From an uncultured Lachnospiraceae bacterium (lineage in GTDB: Bacteria; Bacillota_A; Clostridia; Lachnospirales; Lachnospiraceae), in contig CATOMC010000001.1 in NCBI GenBank assembly GCA_951801245.1, positions 1 to 64,000 of the forward strand: a stretch of DNA of 64,000 bases. Direction: 5' to 3'. Made by a program: the position numbers and the translations under genes. Under the pieces are notes generated by a model. The model worked only from the letters and a program-made list of their open reading frames with translations, did no database searches and was not told the DNA's origin. Every line of letters begins with the position of its first letter. Positions within the stretch are counted from its first letter, which is position 1. Below are positions 1 through 8,150 of the stretch, in pieces.

Positions 1-243
1 GAAAGCTGTCCACAAAGCGCAGAAGTATCTGGCTGGTTACGCAGGTTGGTGCTTTCTTTGTGGAAAACTGACGCGAGAAACTTTTTAAATTTCTCTCTTT
101 TGACTATGAGAAGGCTGAACTGTTACCAAATTGCAGCCGGCCTCAAGAAAACGGTTGACAAATCCTGCAAGTATAATAAAATTAAATAAGTATGGAAAAA
201 TCTTACCAGGAACGATAAGCCGTATACAAGCGGCAGGAAAGGT
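1..243. other. Region upstream of leuS, no confident gene
   Basis: I see no recognisable gene here. An 8-bp inverted repeat (CCACAAAG at 10-17, CTTTGTGG at 56-63) could form a long-looped hairpin, and GAGAAA/TTTCTC around 75-96 followed by TCTTTT looks like a weak terminator. The first ~70 bases may be the 3' end of an upstream transcript. A Leu T-box was looked for because leuS follows, but the conserved GGNACCGCG bulge element is absent. Confidence 0.35.
155..177 (+). promoter_or_regulatory. Possible leuS promoter (weak)
   Basis: A perfect TATAAT lies at 172-177 and a perfect TTGACA at 155-160, but the spacing is only 11 bp, too short for a normal sigma-A promoter. The TATAAT may work with another, poorer -35. 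It is 67 bp upstream of the leuS start. Confidence 0.25.
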
Positions 244-2784
244 ATGGAAAACAAAATGGCAGAAGTATACAATCACAGAGAAGTGGAGACGAAATGGCAG
301 AAAGTATGGGATGACGAGAAGGCTTTTAAGACTTCAGATGATTATTCCAAACCGAAATATTATGCATTGGTGGAATTCCCTTATCCCTCAGGGCAGGGGC
401 TTCATGTGGGACATCCAAGGCCGTACACGGCACTTGATATCGTGGCGAGAAAAAGAAGGATGCAGGGTTATAATGTCCTCTATCCGATGGGGTGGGATGC
501 TTTCGGGCTTCCGACAGAGAATTATGCGATCAAGAATCACATTCATCCTAAGATCGTGACGCAGAATAATGTGTCCCGCTTTAAGAGCCAGCTTCATTCT
601 CTTGGTTATTCTTTTGACTGGGACAGAGAAGTGAATACGACAGATCCCGATTATTATAAATGGACCCAGTGGATCTTTTTAAAACTGTTTAAGGCAGGAC
701 TGGCCTATAAATCCGAGATGCCAATCAACTGGTGTACTTCCTGCAAAGTCGGCCTTGCCAATGAGGAAGTAGTCAACGGTGTCTGTGAGCGCTGCGGTTC
801 TGAGGTGGTTCGTAAAGTGAAGAGCCAGTGGATGCTTAAGATCACAGAATATGCGGATAAGCTGATCGAAGGGCTTGACACGGTAGATTATGTGGAGCGT
901 GTCAAAGTGTCCCAGAAGAACTGGATCGGTAAATCTACGGGTGCAGAGGTGGATTTTGCGATCAAAGGTAAGGAAGATAAGCTTCGTGTGTATACGACCA
1001 GATGTGACACTTTGTTTGGCGCAACGTACATGGTAGTATCCCCGGAACATCCGGTGATTGATAAATATAAAGACGATTTAAAGAACTGGAATGCCATCTG
1101 TGCCTATCGTGAACAGGCGGCAAGAAAGTCTGATTTTGAGCGGGCAGAACTGGCGAAGGATAAGACAGGTGTGTGCATTGACGGCATGACGGCCATCAAT
1201 CCCGTCAACGGAAAAGAAATCCCGATCTTTATTTCGGATTATGTATTGATGAGTTATGGTACCGGCGCTATCATGGCGGTGCCTGCGCATGATGAGAGAG
1301 ACTGGGATTTTGCGAAGAAATTCGGTCTGCCGATCATCGAAGTCGTGGCAGGCGGTAAAGATGTGCAGGAAGAGGTGTATACGGACGTTGCTACGGGTAC
1401 TTTGGTGAATTCTGACTTTTTGAACGGGCTGAGTGTGGCCGAGGCCAAAGAGAAGATGATGGCCTTTTTGGAAGAAAAGGGAGTGGGCTGTGCCAAGACA
1501 AACTTCAAGCTGCGTGACTGGGTATTTTCCAGACAGCGTTACTGGGGAGAGCCGATTCCAATCGTACACTGTGAGAAGTGCGGTTATGTGCCGCTTGATG
1601 AGAGTGAACTGCCTCTGGAGCTGCCGGATGTGGAGAGTTATATGCCCACAGATACGGGAGAATCCCCATTGGCGCTGATGACTGATTGGGTCAATACTAC
1701 CTGCCCCTGCTGCGGCGGGCCGGCGAAGCGTGAGACAGATACCATGCCCCAGTGGGCAGGGTCATCCTGGTATTTCCTGCGTTATACGGATCCGGATAAC
1801 AAAGAGACTCTTGCCAGCAAGGAGGCGCTTGATTACTGGATGCCGGTAGACTGGTATAACGGCGGTATGGAGCATACCACGCTGCATCTGTTATATTCCC
1901 GGTTCTGGCACAAATTCCTGTATGACCAGAAGGCCGTGCCCTGTCCGGAGCCTTATGCCAAGAGGACTTCCCACGGTATGATTCTGGGATTAAATCCGCA
2001 CTGTTTCTCGAATCTGCCCGCAAAAGAACAGGAACAGCTTCTGGCAGAGCATGGCAGTGAGAAGGCGGCCAGAGCGGCATTAAAGGAAAAATATGGGGAG
2101 ATGGCGGAGCATCCGGTGGTGAAAATGTCCAAATCTCTTGGCAATGTGGTCAATCCGGATGATATTGTGGCGGATTACGGTGCAGATACCCTTCGTACGT
2201 ATGAGATGTTTATCGGTGCTTTTGAACTGAGCGCCGGATGGAGTGAAGACGGTGTCAAGGGCTGTCGTCGGTTCTTAGAAAGAGTGTGGAAACTGCAGGA
2301 TATCCTGACAGAGGACATGGGTTATTCCAAGGATATGGAGATTAAGATGCACCAGACCATCAAGAAGGTCAGCAATGATTTTGAGAGTCTTAAGTATAAT
2401 ACGGCGATCGCTGCCATGATGGCCCTGGTCAATGAATTCTATAAGAAAAATACGGTGACAAAGGGTGAATTCAAGACCCTGATTACTTTGCTCAATCCGG
2501 TGGCACCTCATATTACCGAGGAATTGTGGCAAAGAACCGGGTTTGACGGCAGAGTTTACCAGGCCGCATGGCCGGAATTTGAGGAAGCTAAGACAGTGGA
2601 GTCTACTGTGGAGATTGCCGTACAGATCAACGGTAAGACAAGGGCTACACTTGATATCGGCAAGGACGATCCTAAGGAAGAAGTCATCGCAAAAGCCAAA
2701 GAAGTCATCGCGGATAAGCTGACGGGCACGATCGTGAAAGAGATTTATGTACCCGGCAGGATTGTGAATATCGTGCAGAAATAG
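244..2784 (+). CDS. leuS: Leucyl-tRNA synthetase
   Basis: Charges tRNA-Leu with leucine in the cytoplasm. At 846 residues it has a little above the usual bacterial length. The class I HIGH-type motif is HVGH at residues 54-57 and the KMSKS loop is at 627-631. Between them lie a CxxC zinc-type pair (WCTSCKVG region), the CP1 editing domain with the [15 protein letters not shown] signature, and a second Cys cluster. The anticodon-binding domain and the C-terminal domain ([13 protein letters not shown]) complete the protein. The start at 244 has AGGAAAGG just upstream; an in-frame ATG at 256 is possible. It stands alone, ending at a bidirectional terminator. Confidence 0.97.
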   Translation: MENKMAEVYNHREVETKWQKVWDDEKAFKTSDDYSKPKYYALVEFPYPSGQGLHVGHPRPYTALDIVARKRRMQGYNVLYPMGWDAFGLPTENYAIKNHIHPKIVTQNNVSRFKSQLHSLGYSFDWDREVNTTDPDYYKWTQWIFLKLFKAGLAYKSEMPINWCTSCKVGLANEEVVNGVCERCGSEVVRKVKSQWMLKITEYADKLIEGLDTVDYVERVKVSQKNWIGKSTGAEVDFAIKGKEDKLRVYTTRCDTLFGATYMVVSPEHPVIDKYKDDLKNWNAICAYREQAARKSDFERAELAKDKTGVCIDGMTAINPVNGKEIPIFISDYVLMSYGTGAIMAVPAHDERDWDFAKKFGLPIIEVVAGGKDVQEEVYTDVATGTLVNSDFLNGLSVAEAKEKMMAFLEEKGVGCAKTNFKLRDWVFSRQRYWGEPIPIVHCEKCGYVPLDESELPLELPDVESYMPTDTGESPLALMTDWVNTTCPCCGGPAKRETDTMPQWAGSSWYFLRYTDPDNKETLASKEALDYWMPVDWYNGGMEHTTLHLLYSRFWHKFLYDQKAVPCPEPYAKRTSHGMILGLNPHCFSNLPAKEQEQLLAEHGSEKAARAALKEKYGEMAEHPVVKMSKSLGNVVNPDDIVADYGADTLRTYEMFIGAFELSAGWSEDGVKGCRRFLERVWKLQDILTEDMGYSKDMEIKMHQTIKKVSNDFESLKYNTAIAAMMALVNEFYKKNTVTKGEFKTLITLLNPVAPHITEELWQRTGFDGRVYQAAWPEFEEAKTVESTVEIAVQINGKTRATLDIGKDDPKEEVIAKAKEVIADKLTGTIVKEIYVPGRIVNIVQK

Positions 2785-2860
2785 TCTTTATCTTATGTGT
2801 TTGATTTTACAAGGATAAACTCTTTTTCGGTAATACAAAAATGAAATATAAAACGTCTAA

Positions 2861-2901
2861 AACAACCGCCGCTGCCTGTGTAAAGGGCAGCGGCGGTTGT
2901 T
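2861..2901. terminator. Bidirectional terminator between leuS and a convergent gene
   Basis: Perfect 16-bp inverted repeat (2861-2876 with 2886-2901), rich in G+C, with a 9-base loop. It is followed by TTGTTTGTG on the + strand and by a T-rich stretch on the - strand, so it can serve both convergent genes. Confidence 0.85.
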
Positions 2902-2924
2902 TGTGTATCCGGCGGTGCACGTTT

Positions 2925-3569
2925 CTAATTCACAGTCGAGGAGTCTGTTCTTGCCAATTCGGCGCCGGAATCCGCATTGACGTAGATAACAGTCGTTTTG
3001 GCGTCATCCGCAGGTACACCATTATAAATCTGATAGCGGTCCCCAACGGTATAAAATGACATCACCAGAGTGGATTCATATAGATTTGGCTGGTCTGCAG
3101 TCAGATAAATTGTAAACTCAGTACAGTCAGAATTTACACTGATATCCGATATGTTGGGATAATATTCCTTATCGGCCAGGATGGTATGGATACTGGATTG
3201 AATCTCTGCGGCCATATCGTTGACAAGCTGTGTCCTCGTTTCGCCATCGAGTTCGTAAGTAATATTATTGTCTGCATCCAGCGTTCCATGTATCTGACCG
3301 TCTGTATGTGATACATCATCAGAAGATGATTGACTTTCCGATATATTAGAAGGCTGTTGATCGTCTGCACTGTCAACGGGAATATCTGCGAGTTCATCGC
3401 CAGCCAGTGTGGCCGGAATCTTGATTTCTGCGTCCGGAAGATTAGAAACCTCCTTAATCATAGACTCCCGGTTGTCCGGTTCACTGACAGAGTCAGAGCC
3501 ACATGCCGTTGCAAGGCAGAGCATGCCGGCGCATAACAGTGCCTGAGGTAAATAGGATTTTTTTGTCAT
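2925..3569 (-). CDS. Predicted lipoprotein of unknown function
   Basis: The 214-residue product starts with a lipoprotein signal peptide: Lys-Lys at 3-4, a hydrophobic stretch, and the lipobox LATAC with the lipidated Cys at residue 23. A Ser/Asp-rich linker (about 25-95) leads to a compact C-terminal domain (about 100-214) containing ISVNSDCTEFTIYL. I do not recognise the family. It should sit on the outer face of the membrane. It is convergent with leuS and shares its terminator. Known from the sequence: signal peptide and lipobox; the rest is unassigned. Confidence 0.8.
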   Translation of the reverse strand: MTKKSYLPQALLCAGMLCLATACGSDSVSEPDNRESMIKEVSNLPDAEIKIPATLAGDELADIPVDSADDQQPSNISESQSSSDDVSHTDGQIHGTLDADNNITYELDGETRTQLVNDMAAEIQSSIHTILADKEYYPNISDISVNSDCTEFTIYLTADQPNLYESTLVMSFYTVGDRYQIYNGVPADDAKTTVIYVNADSGAELARTDSSTVN

Positions 3570-3664
3570 AGACTGTATTATAGGACAACTGATTGTAATC
3601 TGTCAAATGGAAATTTATTTTAAGATCTAACTTTTAAGATTATGTGAGAAAAGAAAGAACTACG

Positions 3665-3913
3665 TCATTTGGTGTTGTGCGTTTGTACAGATGTGTTTGG
3701 CGCAGGATAAGGCAGACGTTCATTTGTCAGGCCAAGTAGATAATCTACACTGGTATTGTGGTAATGTGCCAATTGAATCAGTACGGCGGTCGGTAGATCA
3801 TTCTCCCCGGTCTCATATTTTGAGTAACCAGTCTGCGACATTCCCAGAATAGCAGCCATCTTTGTCTGGTTCAGATCACAGTCTTCTCGCAGTGCTCTGA
3901 TACGAGGGTACAA
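3665..3913 (-). CDS. Small XRE family DNA-binding regulator
   Basis: A helix-turn-helix protein: the motif LNQTKMAAILGMSQTGYSKY, followed by ETGENDLP and SVDYLLGLTNE, is typical of short Cro/C1-type regulators. I place the start at TTG 3913 (about 82 residues), 11 nt after AAAGGAG. An in-frame ATG exists upstream at 3997, but it would add an unlikely Tyr-rich extension and overlap the operator. An out-of-frame ATG at 3923 lies only 1 nt after GGAG; losing one C at 3914/3915 would put it in frame. A perfect palindrome at 3997-4017 lies upstream, suggesting autoregulation and control of the divergent LCP gene. Confidence 0.75.
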   Translation of the reverse strand: MYPRIRALREDCDLNQTKMAAILGMSQTGYSKYETGENDLPTAVLIQLAHYHNTSVDYLLGLTNERLPYPAPNTSVQTHNTK

Positions 3914-3990
3914 GGAAATCCATGCTCCTTTCTGTGAAAATATATGGTGATATGGATAATGGTAATTATAATACATTTTGGTGTAGCATA

Positions 3991-4019
3991 TTGACATTTA
4001 ACCTGAAACAGGTTAAACT
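3991..4019 (+). promoter_or_regulatory. Palindromic operator overlapping a promoter
   Basis: TTTAACCTG (3997-4005), a 3-base spacer, and CAGGTTAAA (4009-4017) form a perfect 9-bp inverted repeat. It sits exactly between TTGACA (3991-3996) and TAAACT (4014-4019), which have a 17-bp spacing, so a bound repressor would block this + strand promoter. It lies between the divergent XRE gene and the LCP gene. The XRE protein is the obvious candidate ligand. Confidence 0.6.
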
Positions 4020-4070
4020 TAAAGCGCAACAGACATAGAAAATATGTCATGATAGCGCTATTTTCATATA

Positions 4071-4089
4071 ATGCTATGCTAAATAGCAT
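4071..4089 (+). other. Small hairpin ahead of the LCP start
   Basis: ATGCTAT and ATAGCAT form a 7-bp inverted repeat around a 5-base loop, directly upstream of ATG 4095, where a ribosome binding site is expected but not seen. A TATAAT at 4068-4073 overlaps it. Confidence 0.35.
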
Positions 4090-4094
4090 TTGTA

Positions 4095-5261
4095 ATGGAC
4101 GAAGCGATGAAGGCGACAGCATCTAAAAGAAAAGTGAATAAGCGTGTGCGGTCTGCAAGACGAATCATACATATTTGCAGTATCCTTTTTGCAGTACTGT
4201 TAGGAGTAATCTTATTATTCGGAATAGTACTTTTTATTATGCATGCAACAGGCAAAAACAGTCTCTACGGAAAAGCGGCAAGCGATACAACGGTAGGAAT
4301 GAATTCCGAAGAGGAGAGGCTGATCGCGCAGCAAAAGGCCAAATTGTCTGCGGTACAGTGGCAGTCCGACTGGATTGCAGTAGATGATAGGATTTTTGAA
4401 TATAATAAAGATTCGATCAATCTGTTATTTCTGGGAATCGATGTGGCGGGCGGCCTGGATCGTGACACGGATTATACGGACTGGGAGGCCGGGCAGGCGG
4501 ATGCTATCTTTGTTCTGTCCCTGAATCCCGGGAATAAGACAATGCAGATTGTTGCCATTCCCCGTAATTCCATGGTGAATCTGAATATATATGGGCCGGA
4601 CGGAACCGTGCAGGAACAGATCAGGAATCAGATCTGTCTGCAATATGGATACGCAGGCGGCGGGCAAAACGGCCTGATGGAGATGAAGCGTGCCGTATCG
4701 GAACTTCTGTATCAGCTCCCCATTCATGGGGTGACAGCGATTGGCTACGATGCCATCGCACAGATCAACGATGCGGTTGGCGGTGTTGAGGTCGAAGTCC
4801 TGGAAGATATTATCTATGATCCGGAGATGGTAAAGGGGAACAGAATCCGCCTTTCCGGTGAACAGGCTTTTCTTTATCTGCAGTACCGGGATGTTACGGT
4901 GGCCGGAAGCCCGACTGCAAGACTGATGCGGCAGAAACAGTATCTGACTTCGTTTGTCGGCAAAGCAAAGCAGGAGTTTAAAGAAAATCCCCTGATCGTT
5001 TCGCAGATGTATCAGTCACTTGCGACCTATATGAATACGGATATCGGGTTAGATGAAGCGGTCTATATGGCATCAGAGATTTTGGATTATCGGTTTGATG
5101 CAGGTGCGATCAACATCCTTGAGGGGGAGGATAAGGTGATTCCCTTTGTGAATGAGGAAGGCGAAGAGGACTTCTATGACGACTATTATCTTTATGATGA
5201 CAGTATACGGGATACGGTCGTGAAAGTTTTTTACAGAGAAATAGACTGGAATGATCGATGA
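4095..5261 (+). CDS. LCP (LytR-CpsA-Psr) family cell-wall polymer ligase
   Basis: LCP enzymes transfer lipid-linked wall glycopolymers to peptidoglycan outside the membrane. The 388-residue protein has a basic N-terminus, one transmembrane segment (about 24-50), and an LCP domain from about 107 to 300. Visible LCP signatures are NLLFLGID, ADAIFVLSLNP, IPRNSMV, INDAVGGVEVEV, LSGEQAFLYLQYRD and ARLMRQKQY. No strong ribosome binding site precedes ATG 4095, so the exact start is uncertain (ATG 4107 is another choice). Its position just before the glycan locus suggests it attaches that polymer; this is inference. Confidence 0.88.
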   Translation: MDEAMKATASKRKVNKRVRSARRIIHICSILFAVLLGVILLFGIVLFIMHATGKNSLYGKAASDTTVGMNSEEERLIAQQKAKLSAVQWQSDWIAVDDRIFEYNKDSINLLFLGIDVAGGLDRDTDYTDWEAGQADAIFVLSLNPGNKTMQIVAIPRNSMVNLNIYGPDGTVQEQIRNQICLQYGYAGGGQNGLMEMKRAVSELLYQLPIHGVTAIGYDAIAQINDAVGGVEVEVLEDIIYDPEMVKGNRIRLSGEQAFLYLQYRDVTVAGSPTARLMRQKQYLTSFVGKAKQEFKENPLIVSQMYQSLATYMNTDIGLDEAVYMASEILDYRFDAGAINILEGEDKVIPFVNEEGEEDFYDDYYLYDDSIRDTVVKVFYREIDWNDR

Positions 5262-5272
5262 TGATTAGGATT

Positions 5273-5293
5273 ATTAAATGCTCTGCATTTAAT
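5273..5293. repeat. Inverted repeat between LCP and secreted-protein genes
   Basis: ATTAAATGC and GCATTTAAT are separated by 3 bases, a perfect 9-bp dyad. There is no T tail, so it could be an operator, an RNA-processing hairpin or an mRNA stabiliser rather than a terminator. Confidence 0.4.
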
Positions 5294-5323
5294 GATAAAT
5301 AACAAAAAAAGGAGGAGAGGGCA

Positions 5324-5938
5324 ATGAAAAAGAGAATGATTGCCGCAGCATTGACTGCAGCCATGGTGATGACAATGAGCATGAATGTGTTCGCTGTCAG
5401 CAGTACCACAGGTGCGAACTCAGGTAATGCAGGTGTGGCTGTTGAGGCAGCGGCACCGGGTGCAGCAGTTAACACAGACACGGTGAGAGTTGCAATTACA
5501 AGACCGGATGGTACGGTGGCAGCTGTGTCTTTGACAGAGCAGGTTGCAACAGCAAGAGAATCTGTTATCTCACTGGTAGCTACCCAGACAACATCTGGCA
5601 GCAATGCCGGATTAGCGGTATCCAAACTCATGACGACCCCTGCGACACCGATGTTTCGCGCTACGATTAATGCACTTGGCGGCAACGTAGGCATTAATGA
5701 CTGTGGTACGGTTAAGACATTGGCTGCTGCTCAGGATGCTTTTGGTAACACAATCGCATCTGCAGGTGTGATCCCAGGCGTAACAGCCGGATCTCTTGTT
5801 ATGCTGATGAGCGTAAATGCAGACGGTACCGTTGAATTTGTCGAGGGTCTTGTAGATCCTGTGACAGGTCAGGTTGTTGGCGCTTTCAAGGGAGCACCGG
5901 TTACAATTTCCGTCATGGTATTTGTTCCTGCTGTGTAG
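5324..5938 (+). CDS. Secreted protein of unknown function
   Basis: The 204-residue product has a clear Sec signal peptide: MKKRM, a hydrophobic core and a likely cut after NVFA at about residue 24. There is no lipobox, transmembrane anchor or sortase signal. The mature part is rich in Ala, Val, Thr and Gly, with one Cys, and ends in a Val-rich strand. I do not recognise the family. A very strong ribosome binding site (GGAGGAG, 5311-5317) suggests high expression. It is flanked by hairpins and lies between the LCP ligase and the glycan operon, so a cell-surface role is plausible. Confidence 0.75.
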   Translation: MKKRMIAAALTAAMVMTMSMNVFAVSSTTGANSGNAGVAVEAAAPGAAVNTDTVRVAITRPDGTVAAVSLTEQVATARESVISLVATQTTSGSNAGLAVSKLMTTPATPMFRATINALGGNVGINDCGTVKTLAAAQDAFGNTIASAGVIPGVTAGSLVMLMSVNADGTVEFVEGLVDPVTGQVVGAFKGAPVTISVMVFVPAV

Positions 5939-5960
5939 AGAGTATGCGGACGCTGTGTTG

Positions 5961-5988
5961 AATACCCCGCGATTAACAGCGGGGTATT
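5961..5988 (+). terminator. Hairpin after the secreted-protein gene
   Basis: AATACCCCGC (5961-5970) and GCGGGGTATT (5979-5988) form a 10-bp stem with an 8-base loop just after the stop codon. The T tail is poor, so it may act as an mRNA 3' stabiliser with the stronger terminator downstream. Confidence 0.5.
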
Positions 5989-6050
5989 TAACCCCCGCAG
6001 CAGTCGTCAAATATTCTTATGAAGCGTCTGTTTGACTCGCTGCCAGCGGG

Positions 6051-6081
6051 AATAAGGAGGCGGAAACGCTTCCTTATTTTG
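6051..6081 (+). terminator. Strong intrinsic terminator
   Basis: A 12-bp stem (6051-6062 with 6067-6078, one G-U pair), a GAAA tetraloop and a following TTTT form a good factor-independent terminator for the secreted-protein transcript. Confidence 0.8.
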
Positions 6082-6124
6082 TGCCGTACATCATGGCTGT
6101 AAAAGTGAGAGTGGAAGAATTTGC

Positions 6125-6153
6125 GCCGCCGCTTCAGCAGGCGGCAGCTTTTT
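6125..6153 (+). terminator. Terminator-like hairpin in the glycan operon leader
   Basis: GCCGCC (6125-6130) pairs with GGCGGC (6140-6145) and is followed by TTTTT at 6149-6153. It lies 26 nt before the first glycosyltransferase start, so it may attenuate entry into the operon. I see no clear promoter between it and ATG 6179. Confidence 0.5.
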
Positions 6154-6178
6154 GACAGAAAGCAGGTAATGACCTTGC

Positions 6179-7333
6179 ATGAATAAAAAAATCTTGATAG
6201 TGGCTTCAGTCTGGGGATTTGTGGCGAAGTTTGAGTCTGAGGATGTTCGGATATTAAAGGAATTAGGATATGAAGTACACTTTGCATCAAATAAGAACAA
6301 TCCGATATATCGTTTTCCGGAAAACATCTATGAGGATATGGGAGTCGTTTATCATGATATAGACATTTGGCAGTCGCCGTTTGGCATCAGCCACAATGCC
6401 AGAGCAGTAAAGCAGCTTCGGGGTATTATCAAAAAAGAGCAGATGGATGTTGTACACTGTCATACACCGTCAGGAGGACTGGTGACCCGACTGGCGGCTT
6501 TTAGAACATCAGCCTATGTGATCTACACGGCACACGGTCTTCACTTCTATAAGGGTGCCGGCAGACTACATAATTTTATTTTTCATACAATAGAAAATTT
6601 CTTAAGCCGCATGACCGATTATATCATAACGATCAACCATGAAGATTACTGTGCGGCAAAGAAAATGCATGAAAGAGATGGAGCCTGCCAGATTCCGGGG
6701 GTAGGGCTGGACAGGACATATTTTCATGAGACCACGAAAAAGCAGCGAAAAGAAGCAAGGAGAAAGTTAGGCGTCACGAATAAATTTATGCTGCTTGGGG
6801 TAGGGGAACTGCGGGAGAACAAAAACCCGGAAGTCATCATAAGGGCACTAGCCTGCCTTAAAAATAACGGAACAGATATCAGTTCCGTCTGCTATGGACT
6901 TTTGGGCGCCGGTAAGCAGAAAGAAGAACTGGAGAACCTGGCCAGACAGTTGGGGGTAGCACAACAGATTGTGTTTTACGGATATCAGATGGACGTACGG
7001 CCTTATCTGATGGCGGCAGATGTGATGATATTTCCATCCATCAGGGAGGGACTTGGCATGGCAGCGTTAGAAGCACTCGCCATGGGGGTTCCGGTACTTG
7101 CGGCCGATAACCGCGGGACCAGAGAGTATATGCAGGATACGGTCAACGGCTATGTCTGCAGGGACAACACACCGGAAGCATTCGCTGCGTATATCTGTAG
7201 GCTGTACACAGAGAGAGAAAAGTGGGGAGAGAGCGTGGAAAGAAGGGCAGAGATTAGAAAGACCACGGAGAAATTTGATAAAAAAGAAACAGCAATGATC
7301 ATGAAAAAGGTGTATGAGCATGTCAAGAATTAG
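6179..7333 (+). CDS. Family 4 glycosyltransferase
   Basis: A cytoplasmic GT-B glycosyltransferase of 384 residues that should transfer a sugar from a nucleotide donor during glycan repeat assembly. The N-terminal half has VVHCHTPSGGLVTRLAA and YTAHGLHFYKGA, typical of capsule and exopolysaccharide GT4 enzymes. The C-terminal donor domain holds LGVGELRENKNPEVIIRAL and the EX7E-type motif in REGLGMAALEALAMGVPV. It is the first gene of the long operon and overlaps the next by 20 bp, implying translational coupling. The acceptor and donor cannot be read from the sequence. Confidence 0.9.
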   Translation: MNKKILIVASVWGFVAKFESEDVRILKELGYEVHFASNKNNPIYRFPENIYEDMGVVYHDIDIWQSPFGISHNARAVKQLRGIIKKEQMDVVHCHTPSGGLVTRLAAFRTSAYVIYTAHGLHFYKGAGRLHNFIFHTIENFLSRMTDYIITINHEDYCAAKKMHERDGACQIPGVGLDRTYFHETTKKQRKEARRKLGVTNKFMLLGVGELRENKNPEVIIRALACLKNNGTDISSVCYGLLGAGKQKEELENLARQLGVAQQIVFYGYQMDVRPYLMAADVMIFPSIREGLGMAALEALAMGVPVLAADNRGTREYMQDTVNGYVCRDNTPEAFAAYICRLYTEREKWGESVERRAEIRKTTEKFDKKETAMIMKKVYEHVKN

Positions 7334-8150
7334 TGTGCTTTTATGTGTATATAACCCGGATGAGGAACAACTCCAAATGGCTGTGAAGTCTATCATAAAG
7401 CAGACATTTTCCGATTGGGAAATGATACTCTATGACGATGGCTCTGACGGATGTCATATCGGCAAGATCAAGGAGATGGCCAATCTGGATACAAGGATCC
7501 GCTATGTGAGAAACGATATACACCATTCGCTGGCCTATGGACTCAATGAATCTTTGAAACAGGCAGCCGGTGAATATATCGCAAGAATGGACGCGGACGA
7601 TATATCGGAACCGGAGCGGCTGCAGAAGCAGCTTTGGTTTTTGGATCATCATCCACAGTATATGTGGGTGGGGAGTAATATAGCAGTGATTGACGAGCAG
7701 GGTAAACAGTGGGCGCAGCGCTGTTATCCGGAGATACCTACCAAAGAGGATTTTCTCAAGTATTCTCCTTACGCACATCCGGCCGTCATGATGAGGCGGC
7801 GTAAGCTCTGGGAATGCGGAGGCTATGAAAATGGAGAGAAAGCCTGCAGAGGTGAGGATTATGAACTGTTAATGCGCCTTCATGCAGTGGGAGAACAGGG
7901 CTATAATCTGCAGGAGTATCTGTTGCAGTATCGGGAGACGGCGTTATCTTATAACAGAAGAAAACTGCGCTATCAGCTACAGGAGATTAAGATCCGCTAT
8001 ATCGGATTTCGCAGTATGAGAGTACTGACACCGAAAACCTGTATTTATGTGATAAAGCCCATGATCGTATGGATGATACCAGGCAGGATCAAACTTGCCT
8101 TACATAAAAAGCAGAGTCAATTCGGGAGGGCCGTGGTTGAATCAACATAA
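7314..8150 (+). CDS. Family 2 glycosyltransferase
   Basis: A 278-residue GT-A inverting glycosyltransferase. It begins with ISVLLCVYNPDEEQLQMAVK, has DDGSDG as the first Asp pair and ARMDADDIS as the DxD motif, and a HPAVMMRR segment followed by GEDYELLMRL. These are standard for GT2 enzymes in surface polysaccharide loci. There is no transmembrane segment. It overlaps the upstream GT4 and its 3' end carries the ribosome binding site (GGGAGGG, 8124-8130) of the next gene. Confidence 0.9.
   Translation: MSMSRISVLLCVYNPDEEQLQMAVKSIIKQTFSDWEMILYDDGSDGCHIGKIKEMANLDTRIRYVRNDIHHSLAYGLNESLKQAAGEYIARMDADDISEPERLQKQLWFLDHHPQYMWVGSNIAVIDEQGKQWAQRCYPEIPTKEDFLKYSPYAHPAVMMRRRKLWECGGYENGEKACRGEDYELLMRLHAVGEQGYNLQEYLLQYRETALSYNRRKLRYQLQEIKIRYIGFRSMRVLTPKTCIYVIKPMIVWMIPGRIKLALHKKQSQFGRAVVEST

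Noticed and set aside
1..243. Leucine T-box riboswitch in front of leuS
   Set aside because: The conserved T-box bulge sequence and a paired terminator/antiterminator are not present; only a long-looped hairpin and a weak A/T-rich hairpin are seen.
5110..5694. Antisense reading frame of 194 codons over the LCP end and the secreted-protein gene
   Set aside because: It covers two well-supported genes on the other strand and its Ala/Val-rich sequence is a mirror of the secreted protein's codons.
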